This document shows, one piece after another, positions 1 to 6,442 of a stretch of 8,337 nucleotides of DNA. The stretch covers positions 1-8,337 of the forward strand of contig CALCSX010000263.1 of assembly GCA_937894165.1 (NCBI GenBank). Reading direction: 5' to 3'. The position numbers were made by a program, and so were the translations under genes. The notes beneath the pieces are model-generated. The model ran no database searches. It was not told the origin of the DNA and saw only the letters and a list, made by a program, of their open reading frames with translations. The number at the start of each line of letters is the position of its first letter. Position 1 is the stretch's first letter. The DNA is from an uncultured Saprospiraceae bacterium (GTDB lineage Bacteria > Bacteroidota > Bacteroidia > Chitinophagales > Saprospiraceae).

Positions 1-679
1 CTGCCTTTTGAAATGCTTCAGTAAATTGATTGGCATCTTTAATATCACTTGCTGTTACTTTGCCGTTTTGCAAGAAATTATTTACCTCTATGGAGCTTTT
101 TTGCTTCCGACCGGTGTAAACTAAAAATAAATTATCCTTAAACGAAGGTTTCCATTCCACTTCCTCAAAATCAGCAGTATCATCCTCCAATTGATAAACA
201 ATCGTTTTTTTTGCCTGCGCACATGCCACATCGTAGCCTGAACCACCGAATGTCTCTCCCAAAAGCTCAAAAGGGTCGATATCTGCCCATTGTGCTATCA
301 AATCTACAAGCGTGCTGCTGGAACCAAATCCCCATTCTTTGTCAAATGTGAGGCTGGCCTCTGCTTTGACTCCCACCCAAGTAGACAAAAATTCAGAATT
401 TAATCTCACTGCCTTCTTGAGCATATCTGTTATCTTGGAAGCTATTTCTTTGTCGGAAGTTTTTTCTGCTTTGAAATCCCACAAGGAGAAATTTGCTGTG
501 AACCATTCCTCGCCATCAGCATTTAGGGAACGCCACTTTATTTCAGATCCTCTCCCTTCAATGATTTTTAACTTTTGACCCAATTTTAAAGGCTGCGCAA
601 GTGCTTTCGCCCCCTTCAAAACCAAATATTCCGATGTCAATAATATTTTGCCGTTAGAGTAAAATTCCTTCGTTGCCAT
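1..679 (-). CDS. GHMP kinase of the GYDIA family, mevalonate/phosphomevalonate kinase-like (3' end outside window)
   Basis: The reading frame is open from an ATG at 679 down to the left edge, giving 226 codons with no stop. The protein begins MATKEFYSNGKILL, followed by TSEYLVLKGA (residues 15-24). This matches the N-terminal substrate-binding strand of GHMP kinases (GKxLLxxEYxVL), and is closer to phosphomevalonate kinase than to galactokinase. The phosphate-binding loop is WGFGSSST (116-123). The motif GGSGYDVACA (145-154) is the signature of a Bacteroidota GHMP subfamily usually written GYDIA. Such kinases phosphorylate small metabolites with ATP in the cytosol. From family knowledge, this subfamily often lies beside hydroxymethylglutaryl-CoA reductase, so a mevalonate-pathway role is likely, but the substrate is inferred. 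The C-terminal third, including the last GHMP motif, is missing here. A -7 promoter element lies 18 bp upstream of the ATG. I am confident of the superfamily and fairly confident of the subfamily. Confidence 0.88.
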   Translation of the reverse strand, partial: MATKEFYSNGKILLTSEYLVLKGAKALAQPLKLGQKLKIIEGRGSEIKWRSLNADGEEWFTANFSLWDFKAEKTSDKEIASKITDMLKKAVRLNSEFLSTWVGVKAEASLTFDKEWGFGSSSTLVDLIAQWADIDPFELLGETFGGSGYDVACAQAKKTIVYQLEDDTADFEEVEWKPSFKDNLFLVYTGRKQKSSIEVNNFLQNGKVTASDIKDANQFTEAFQKA

Positions 680-696
680 TGTTTTGCGTTAATGGG

Positions 697-704
697 CAAA
701 TTTA
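697..704 (-). promoter_or_regulatory. Putative -7 element for the GHMP kinase gene
   Basis: Read on the minus strand this is TAAATTTG, a perfect match to the Bacteroidota -7 consensus TAnnTTTG. It lies 17 bases ahead of the kinase ATG, which would leave a leader of roughly 10-15 nt. No TTG is present at the expected -33 distance (about 18-21 bp further upstream), so the call rests on the -7 box and its position. It suggests the kinase is transcribed separately from the protease gene upstream. Confidence 0.5.
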
Positions 705-804
705 CCAAAACAAATAGATATTTATTATATAAATGAAAATTATATTTGTTTATAATTAATTAAGCTTTTGAATAGACCAATATCTGAATAGGATTGCATA
801 ATAC

Positions 805-822
805 CTCGATATTCACTTCGAG
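805..822 (-). terminator. Small hairpin after the metalloprotease gene, possible weak terminator
   Basis: CTCGA and TCGAG form a 5-bp stem around an 8-nt loop, starting 16 nt after the protease stop codon. There is no T tract behind it on the minus strand, so it is a poor match to an intrinsic terminator. It could equally be a 3'-end stabilising stem or chance. Confidence 0.2.
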
Positions 823-838
823 AAATTCTATATCCAAT

Positions 839-2164
839 TTATATTTTAATAAGCTTTTTTATTGTTGACTGTTTCGGATTTTCATTGTCAAAAAATCGGA
901 AATAATATATTCCGGCACTGAAGTTGTCTAATGAAATCTTATTGAAATTTTCAAGCTTTTCAAGTGTCAAAACCGTAATTCCTACCCCGTTTATAACTTC
1001 GAGATTTAAATTTAATCCGGATAAATTTGTTATATCAACAAATACTTCATTGGTGAGGGAAGGGTTAGGGTATAACTCAATTTTTGAGTCAAGATTACTT
1101 GTACTTAGTGAAGATGTGGCGGCAATTAAGCTATTCCTTGGTCCTTCCAAAACCCCTCTCATAATCTCAATTTGCCCAATAGTGAAACTATTCATGCATG
1201 TCTCATTAGAATAATCCATGTAATTTTCGATCATATCAGGCTCCTGGTCCTCTGTACATGAATCTTGTTCATGATCACACATCCATTCTGAACCTGCACC
1301 CTGATTTGGCGTGTCTTCGACGCCATCATCAACCTCGCAGCCATCACCAAAAAAGCCCGCATCACCCCAAATATGCCTCAAACCTAAATAATGCCCAATC
1401 TCATGAACTGCGGTCCTGCCATATCCTTTCAATTCTTCGCCAGTGCCGGGGTCGATGGTCAAGGAATTATTCCGACCAAAAACTCTATAGTCAACAACTA
1501 CTCCATCTAATTCCGGAGAAGGGGCTGAAACATCATCCGGCCAGTTGGGCAGATCAGCAGGTGGGTAGGCGTAACCTAAAACCTGACCAAATGGAATTCC
1601 GAAAATGACTATCGGTTCCAATTGACACACCCAAATATTTAAATGTTTACTTGGATCAAGGGCATTGCTCCCCCCATCGGATGTTACTTTAACATTGTCG
1701 GGCAAACCGTCTATAGTAGGTTCAAATGTGGATGTAGTTTGAACTCTTATAATGTCCACAAGTCTGAATTGTATCTCTGCGCTTCCCACTCGATCCTCAA
1801 ATATTGTTCTTAGATTAACAGCATCCGTATTTAATCTGTTAAAATCTTCGTTCAGAGTTGCAATTTGTGAAATTACAATCGAATCATGTAAATTCTGTTC
1901 TTCATTTTGATATACTATATGGACTACAACATCAATGGTATAAGTATCCATACCTCTTTCCCCCGCAGCGCCTCTGATTTTAGCTTCCTCAAATGTCTGA
2001 TTAACTGCCTCAAGATAACCGGGATACTTATTGTCTAAAATATTTCTCGCCAAATCATAGCCGCACATCACTTTCTGTGCTTCAATAGTTACAGGATTAA
2101 AGAGAAAAATTAACAGTATTAAAAAGGATGAAAATAAAGAGATGGTCTTCATGTGTAAATGCAT
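839..2164 (-). CDS. Secreted M43 (pappalysin/cytophagalysin) zinc metalloprotease with type IX secretion C-terminal domain
   Basis: 441 residues. A Sec signal peptide covers about residues 1-29 and ends near TIEA|Q. The first Met is followed by a second at residue 5 (MKTISLF), which is the more typical signal-peptide start (codon at 2152); no ribosome site separates the two. Residues 30 to about 72 look like a short propeptide with Cys34 in MCGYD. The catalytic domain starts near TIDVVVHIVY (76-85). It holds the metzincin zinc site HEIGHYLGLRH (254-264: His254, His258, His264, general base Glu255) and the Met-turn NYMDYS (Met316), followed by CMNSFT and GQ as in ulilysin-type M43 enzymes. Cys276, 296, 303 and 323 are spaced like the two ulilysin disulfides. 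Residues 361-441, beginning IELYPNPS and containing GIYYFRF, form a type A Por-secretion tail, which would be removed after outer-membrane passage. Likely role: extracellular proteolysis. The gene stands apart, with 175 bp before it and 159 bp after it. Confidence 0.93.
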   Translation of the reverse strand: MHLHMKTISLFSSFLILLIFLFNPVTIEAQKVMCGYDLARNILDNKYPGYLEAVNQTFEEAKIRGAAGERGMDTYTIDVVVHIVYQNEEQNLHDSIVISQIATLNEDFNRLNTDAVNLRTIFEDRVGSAEIQFRLVDIIRVQTTSTFEPTIDGLPDNVKVTSDGGSNALDPSKHLNIWVCQLEPIVIFGIPFGQVLGYAYPPADLPNWPDDVSAPSPELDGVVVDYRVFGRNNSLTIDPGTGEELKGYGRTAVHEIGHYLGLRHIWGDAGFFGDGCEVDDGVEDTPNQGAGSEWMCDHEQDSCTEDQEPDMIENYMDYSNETCMNSFTIGQIEIMRGVLEGPRNSLIAATSSLSTSNLDSKIELYPNPSLTNEVFVDITNLSGLNLNLEVINGVGITVLTLEKLENFNKISLDNFSAGIYYFRFFDNENPKQSTIKKLIKI

Positions 2165-2339
2165 TTTAGAATAAAAAAGAAGGAAAAACTATAAAAATAT
2201 AGCTCCACTCAATCTGACGTAAAATAAATTCAAATTTTAGCGTCTACAATATATATAATTATCCGGGAAAAACATCAATTGTGAATTCCTTTTATAAAGT
2301 TTTTTTTAGAAAAATTATCTCCAACAATATACCCATTAT

Positions 2340-3620
2340 TTATGGTTTTAAGGGATCCGCTGATGATTTTTGTAAATCAACGGAATAATAGCTGAGGAAT
2401 ATTAAAGTATAAAATACAAACATGGCTGTACCTGCCGAAGTGGCAAATAAATTATCCACCAGGGTAGATATCAACATCCCTAAAAATACCATCATAAACA
2501 GCGGATGTTTGATCAAACGTTTATAAAAAAATACAGTAAAAAATGCTGTTGTAAATATGATAAAACCTACGATGCCATTCGAAGCTAATGTGGTAACCCA
2601 ATCACTATGAGGTAGGATGGGGCGTGAAGCCGGATGGATCTCAGAATATCTTTTCATTTGTTTACCCGCAAAATCTCCTGTCCCTGTTCCCAATATCGGA
2701 TTTTCAAGGAATATATCCCAAGCTATTTCAATAGCATAGAGCCGCTCTGAATCCGAGTAATTCTGTCCCTTTCCCTCTTGATATTGTTGCATATCGTATT
2801 TAAAATAAGCTATCTTTTGCCTTAATGGAGGACTAAAAGTGATGGCTATTACGGCAAATATGATTATTCCAATTATTCCGAATATAACTTTCCTGTTCAA
2901 ACTATGAATTCTAATATAATATACCAATGTGAAAAAAGCGAGTACATACCATAATAAGATTCCCGTTTTAACCGCAATAATATGAATGAAAATACTCAAC
3001 CAAATTCCTATTACCAACCACATGATTTTATAGGGCTTCTTGACAGCATCAGTGGCAAAAGAGAGTGAAAACCAAGCTGACAAAGCTACTAAAGCAGCAT
3101 ATCTTATATGACTTAATGGAGTAGCAAAACTCTTTCCAACACCTATTTTATCTATAATTTCCTGAGAATCACGAATAAATTCCCCTAGAACAAAAAAGGA
3201 ATTAAGGGTTAGTAAAATTATGAAGTAAGTGAAAATCACCTTCACATGAATCTTTTGCAGCGCAGGAAGTCCTAAAATAAAAATAGGAATCAGTATCAGC
3301 TGAGCCCTCAAGGTAAGTACATGTATGCCTTCGCCCAAATTATCACTGTAAAAGCAACCTATTACAGCCGGCAAAGCCATTAAAATCACCGCGACAAATG
3401 GTTTTGTATTGATTTTATCAGCAAATGGGTTGGGAAGAGGTCTAAATATTCTCATTCCATGGTAGACCAAAAACAATACTCCAAAATGAATATAACTAAC
3501 AGAAATCATTGCCTTGCCAAAAAAAAATCCTGTCATGCCAAACATGAAACCTAAAGCTGTTAAAGCAAGAAAATATTCTTTGCTCGAATAGCTATTTAAA
3601 CTTCTTTGAATTTCACCCAT
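2340..3620 (-). CDS. O-antigen ligase/polymerase-family (Wzy/WaaL-like) membrane protein
   Basis: 426 residues and very hydrophobic, with about 12 predicted membrane segments (roughly 14-32, 36-54, 73-92, 105-120, 126-146, 168-188, 200-236 as two, 244-262, 346-366, 372-390, 394-412). A single large hydrophilic loop (about 263-345) lies before the last three helices, the layout of the O-antigen ligase superfamily. The loop contains SERLYAIEIAW (291-301), ENPILGTGTGDF (306-317) and PHSDWVTTLASNG (337-349), which match the usual NPxxGxGxGxF and HNxxLxxxxxxG signatures. His338 is the likely catalytic-loop histidine. The family either polymerises lipid-linked sugar repeats (Wzy), ligates them to lipid A core (WaaL), or attaches glycans to proteins; sequence alone does not separate these, so I give no symbol. 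No glycosyltransferase or flippase genes are visible nearby. It is divergent from pheS across 164 bp. The start at MGEIQRSLN is the only good one before the first helix. Confidence 0.85.
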   Translation of the reverse strand: MGEIQRSLNSYSSKEYFLALTALGFMFGMTGFFFGKAMISVSYIHFGVLFLVYHGMRIFRPLPNPFADKINTKPFVAVILMALPAVIGCFYSDNLGEGIHVLTLRAQLILIPIFILGLPALQKIHVKVIFTYFIILLTLNSFFVLGEFIRDSQEIIDKIGVGKSFATPLSHIRYAALVALSAWFSLSFATDAVKKPYKIMWLVIGIWLSIFIHIIAVKTGILLWYVLAFFTLVYYIRIHSLNRKVIFGIIGIIIFAVIAITFSPPLRQKIAYFKYDMQQYQEGKGQNYSDSERLYAIEIAWDIFLENPILGTGTGDFAGKQMKRYSEIHPASRPILPHSDWVTTLASNGIVGFIIFTTAFFTVFFYKRLIKHPLFMMVFLGMLISTLVDNLFATSAGTAMFVFYTLIFLSYYSVDLQKSSADPLKP

Positions 3621-3663
3621 ATATGTTTGCCGAAATGTTTTTTGGATTGCTTATGCGAATTTA

Positions 3664-3694
3664 CAAAAAGTAATGTCTTTTGTAGGGAGGAACA
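3664..3694 (-). promoter_or_regulatory. Possible promoter for the O-antigen ligase-family gene
   Basis: On the minus strand a TTG (3694-3692) is followed after 19 bp by TACTTTTTG (3672-3664). That is the Bacteroidota -33/-7 arrangement, except that the -7 box has three rather than two bases between TA and TTTG. The distance to the start codon at 3620 is about 43 bp. The one-base deviation makes this a weak call. Confidence 0.25.
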
Positions 3695-3716
3695 ATTATA
3701 AATTAAAGCGCTTAGT

Positions 3717-3746
3717 TTTGATTTATTATTAGATAACGTACCTTTG
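3717..3746 (+). promoter_or_regulatory. Bacteroidota-type promoter of the pheS-hisS operon
   Basis: TTTG at 3717-3720 (-33 element) and TACCTTTG at 3739-3746 (-7 element, perfect TAnnTTTG) are separated by 18 bp, within the range described for Bacteroides and Flavobacterium primary sigma-factor promoters. Transcription would start near 3750, giving a leader of roughly 35 nt before the pheS ATG. That is too short for a T-box or a leader-peptide attenuator such as pheM. No Shine-Dalgarno sequence precedes the ATG, as is usual in this phylum. Confidence 0.7.
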
Positions 3747-3784
3747 GATTGTTAATTTATACGTTTTAACAGTCTACGAACTAT

Positions 3785-4822
3785 ATGTCAGAAAATACAT
3801 TTGAAAATATTGCTTTAATAAAGTCCGAAATTAACGAAGCTAATCCGTCCAATCCGGAAGAATTAGAGGCTTTTCGTATTCAATATTTAGGAACTAAGAA
3901 TATTATTAAGCCTCTTTTTTCTTTAATGAAGGAGATTGAGCCGGAGCGCAGGAAGGAATTCGGACAAGTTTTAAATGATTTGAAGAATCTTGCTGAATCA
4001 AAATACGAATCGTTAAAGGATCAATTATCAGCCTCTGAAGAGAATAATTTCCCTTCTGATTTGGATCTGACACTACCGGGAACGCCTTTAGCTCAGGGCT
4101 CCAGACATCCGGTCTCTCTGGTAATGAATCAAATCATTGATATTTTCTCGCGAATTGGATTTACTGTGGTAGAAAACAGAGAAATTGAGGATGAATGGCA
4201 CAATTTTACTGCCCTAAATACGCCCGATGATCACCCGGCGCGCGATATGACAGATACCTACTATTTGAAGTATGATTTGAGACGCATGCTTCGATCACAA
4301 ACCTCAACTGTCCAGGTTCACGTCATGGAAAACCAAAAGCCTCCGATCAGAATTATTTCTCCGGGTAGGGTTTATCGAAATGAAACCATCAGCTCACGCT
4401 CCCATTGCCAGTTTCATCAAGTGGAAGGTTTGTACATAGCCGAGGGGGTGTCTTTTGCTGATTTAAAGCAGACACTTTTATATTTTGCTCGTGCATTATA
4501 TGGTCCCGATGTAAAAATTCGACTTAGAGCATCCTATTTCCCATTCACTGAGCCAAGTGCTGAGATGGATGTTTATTGGGGATTAGAGACAGAAGCTGAC
4601 CACCGAATCACCAAGGGAACCGGATGGTTAGAAGTGCTTGGCTGCGGGATGGTGGATCCATCTGTCTTGGAAAATTGCGGAATTGATTCCAAAAAATATA
4701 GCGGATTTGCTTTCGGTATGGGTATTGAGAGACAGGCAATGCGCGTCTACGGGATCAATGATATCCGTATGTTTTTTGAAAATGATATCCGATTTTTAAG
4801 TCAATTCAACACTGTTTTATAA
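3785..4822 (+). CDS. pheS: Phenylalanine--tRNA ligase alpha subunit
   Basis: 345 residues, the normal length for bacterial PheS. It is the catalytic subunit of the cytosolic alpha2-beta2 class II synthetase that charges tRNA-Phe. The N-terminal 90 residues or so are charged and helical, matching the tRNA-binding coiled coil. The class II catalytic core follows, with SRHPVSLVMNQI (106-117, motif 1 region), DDHPARDMTDTYY (148-160), motif 2 PGRVYRNE (193-200) leading to CQFHQVEGLYI (208-218), FTEPSAEMDVYW (254-265), GTGWLEVLGCGMV (278-290) and motif 3 GFAFGMGIER (307-316) leading to FFENDIRFLSQF (330-341). All expected ATP- and Phe-binding segments are present, so the enzyme should be active. 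The beta subunit gene pheT is not downstream; hisS follows after 10 bp, so pheS is unlinked from its partner in this window. A clear promoter lies about 40 bp upstream of the ATG. Confidence 0.98.
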   Translation: MSENTFENIALIKSEINEANPSNPEELEAFRIQYLGTKNIIKPLFSLMKEIEPERRKEFGQVLNDLKNLAESKYESLKDQLSASEENNFPSDLDLTLPGTPLAQGSRHPVSLVMNQIIDIFSRIGFTVVENREIEDEWHNFTALNTPDDHPARDMTDTYYLKYDLRRMLRSQTSTVQVHVMENQKPPIRIISPGRVYRNETISSRSHCQFHQVEGLYIAEGVSFADLKQTLLYFARALYGPDVKIRLRASYFPFTEPSAEMDVYWGLETEADHRITKGTGWLEVLGCGMVDPSVLENCGIDSKKYSGFAFGMGIERQAMRVYGINDIRMFFENDIRFLSQFNTVL

Positions 4823-4832
4823 AAATTGTAAA

Positions 4833-6191
4833 GTGGCAACGAAACCTACCAACCTGAAGGGTACCCGAGATTTTAATTCTAATCAGTTATATAAACGCGA
4901 TTACCTATTCACCATTCTTAGGAAAACTTTCGAAAAGTTTGGATTTCAACCCATTGAAACTCCTGCTATGGAGAATCTGGAAACATTAACCGGGAAATAT
5001 GGTGAAGAGGGTGATCAATTGTTATTTAAGGTTCTGAATAACGGTGATTTCCTCTCCAAAGTGGATGCTAAAATTTTATTGGAGAGAAATTCTAAATCTG
5101 CGGTAGCTGAGCTGAGCAAAAGAGGAATGCGTTACGATCTTACTGTTCCATTCGCAAGATTCGTAAGTCAGAATCAAAATGATATAACTTTCCCCTTCAA
5201 ACGTTATCAAATACAACCGGTATGGCGCGCTGACCGTCCACAAAAAGGGAGGTATCAGGAATTTTATCAATGCGATTGCGATGTAGTTGGATCGGATTCT
5301 CTGCTTTATGAAGCCGAATTGATACAGATTTATGACCAGGTCTTTAGTGAATTGAATCTCGATGTTCGAATCAAAATAAATAATAGAAAGATACTTTTTG
5401 GCATCGCTGAGGCGGCAGGAATTCCGGACAACTTTATGGAAATGACTACCATTATTGACAAGCTTGATAAAATTGGAGAAGAAGGGATTGTCAATGATTT
5501 CAAGGCTAAGCAATACAGTGAGGATACTATTCGAATAATTTTAGATTGCTTGAAGGCTAGCGATTTACAAGAGATTAAAGAAATATTTGAGGGCAAATCA
5601 ACAGAAGGTTTATTGGGAGTCGAGGAGGTTAGTGAAGTATTTAACTTTTTGGAAGCAACGCCTAAGAGCAATGAAGTGAAATTTGATGTATCACTAGCCC
5701 GCGGCTTGACTTATTATACAGGTTGCATAGTTGAGGTGGAGGCTAAGAGTGTCAAAATGGGCTCGATAGGTGGGGGAGGTCGATACGATGATTTGACGGG
5801 CTCGTTTGGTTTGAAAAATATGTCCGGAGTAGGGATTTCTTTCGGAGCTGAAAGAATTTATGATCTTTTGGAAGAATTGGATCTTTTTCCCAAAAATATT
5901 GACAGAAATGTTGAATTGATAATTTTATCTTTTGATCAAGATTGTCTTTATCATTCATTTCAGTTGGGGACTGAGCTGAGAGATTCCGGAATAAGGGTTG
6001 ATATTTATCCGGAAGTTGCCAAAATGAATAAGCAATTTAAGTTTGCAGATAATAAAAAAGCTGCCCATGTAATTGTCGTTGGGCCTGAGGAAATAAATTC
6101 CGGGAAGTATACGTTAAAGCACATGTCAAGTGGAAATCAACAGAGTTTAACGAAAATCGAACTTGTTGATTACTTCCAATCCGGAAAATAA
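4833..6191 (+). CDS. hisS: Histidine--tRNA ligase, eukaryote-like bacterial type
   Basis: 452 residues, longer than the roughly 420-430 of E. coli-type HisRS. It charges tRNA-His in the cytosol. The start is a GTG (MATKPTNLKGTRDF); the conserved KGTRDF (residues 9-14) sits at the usual distance from the N terminus, and there is no nearby ATG. Core motifs: RYDLTVPFAR (100-109), motif 2 QPVWRADRPQKGRYQEFYQCD (128-148), the histidine-specific LARGLTYYTG (288-297, with catalytic-type Arg290), GGGGRYDD (313-320) and motif 3 GVGISFGAERIYDLL (332-346). The anticodon-binding domain is about 360-448. Forms such as EFYQCDCDVVG and YYTG resemble eukaryotic and archaeal HisRS more than the E. coli FHQ and YYN forms. 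Thr293 stands where Asp or Asn is usual. It lies 10 bp after pheS with no promoter between, so it is co-transcribed. Confidence 0.97.
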   Translation: MATKPTNLKGTRDFNSNQLYKRDYLFTILRKTFEKFGFQPIETPAMENLETLTGKYGEEGDQLLFKVLNNGDFLSKVDAKILLERNSKSAVAELSKRGMRYDLTVPFARFVSQNQNDITFPFKRYQIQPVWRADRPQKGRYQEFYQCDCDVVGSDSLLYEAELIQIYDQVFSELNLDVRIKINNRKILFGIAEAAGIPDNFMEMTTIIDKLDKIGEEGIVNDFKAKQYSEDTIRIILDCLKASDLQEIKEIFEGKSTEGLLGVEEVSEVFNFLEATPKSNEVKFDVSLARGLTYYTGCIVEVEAKSVKMGSIGGGGRYDDLTGSFGLKNMSGVGISFGAERIYDLLEELDLFPKNIDRNVELIILSFDQDCLYHSFQLGTELRDSGIRVDIYPEVAKMNKQFKFADNKKAAHVIVVGPEEINSGKYTLKHMSSGNQQSLTKIELVDYFQSGK

Positions 6192-6202
6192 AACGCTTGA
6201 TT

Positions 6203-6228
6203 TTTAAATAAATATATATTTTTTTAAA
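6203..6228 (+). terminator. AT-only hairpin after hisS, possible weak terminator
   Basis: Two 12-base arms (TTTAAATAAATA and TATTTTTTTAAA) pair with one mismatch around a 2-base centre, starting 12 nt after the hisS stop. The right arm holds seven consecutive T. The stem has no G or C, so it would be unstable. In DNA this AT-rich, such a palindrome can arise by chance. Confidence 0.25.
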
Positions 6229-6325
6229 TAGATGTTGTATATTAGCAAAGTTTTTTGCGGAATGCAATAAAATCAATGGTCTCATTATATTTAGAATATC
6301 TACATCGAAACATTAAGATTAGGAG

Positions 6326-6357
6326 AATATGTTAATATTATTATAATATACCATATT
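6326..6357. repeat. Nested imperfect inverted repeat upstream of the transglycosylase gene
   Basis: Outer arms AATATG (6326-6331) and CATATT (6352-6357) enclose inner arms ATATTAT (6335-6341) and ATAATAT (6343-6349) around a single T. It lies just upstream of the -33 region expected for the putative promoter whose -7 box is at 6384-6391. That is a plausible operator position, but the sequence is almost pure AT. The remainder of 6192-6442 is AT-rich non-coding sequence in which I see no RNA gene or small ORF. Confidence 0.4.
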
Positions 6358-6383
6358 TAGTAGTCTTATCATGAATGTTGAAT

Positions 6384-6391
6384 TAATTTTG
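6384..6391 (+). promoter_or_regulatory. Putative -7 element for the lytic transglycosylase gene
   Basis: TAATTTTG is a perfect TAnnTTTG match, 51 bp before the ATG at 6443. It lies downstream of the first in-frame ATG at 6371. If used, transcripts would start near 6395 and only the inner start at 6443 could be translated. No clear TTG lies at the -33 distance, so confidence is limited. Confidence 0.35.
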
Positions 6392-6442
6392 CGATTTGTT
6401 AGAATCAAACCGCTCATCGGTTTAAACCATAAACATAGCTAT

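Noticed and set aside
924..1608. Plus-strand open frames opposite the metalloprotease gene
   Set aside because: They are antisense shadows of a gene with full catalytic motifs; their translations show no domain-like pattern.
2184..2202. Hairpin CTATA/TATAG followed by five T on the minus strand as a terminator of the O-antigen ligase-family gene
   Set aside because: The stem is only 5 bp and nearly all AT, lies about 140 bp after the stop codon and just ahead of the protease start; too weak to call.
2231..2239. TAAAATTTG on the minus strand as a promoter for the metalloprotease gene
   Set aside because: It has three bases instead of two between TA and TTTG, and no TTG lies at the -33 distance.
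3685..3692. Strong Shine-Dalgarno-like GGGAGGAA on the plus strand in the divergent region
   Set aside because: No start codon with an open frame follows; the downstream triplets reach a stop at once. It also lies upstream of the pheS promoter, so it would not be transcribed with pheS.
3751..3784. T-box, pheM-like leader peptide or riboswitch controlling the synthetase operon
   Set aside because: The predicted leader is only about 35 nt with no ORF or substantial stem, so there is no room for such an element.
6238..6245. TATATTAG as a -7 promoter box between hisS and the transglycosylase gene
   Set aside because: One mismatch to TAnnTTTG and no -33 element at suitable spacing; the perfect box at 6384-6391 is a better candidate.
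5076..6285. Minus-strand open frames opposite hisS and its 3' flank
   Set aside because: They overlap a conserved synthetase gene, lack recognisable motifs, and one merely extends into the AT-rich intergenic region.
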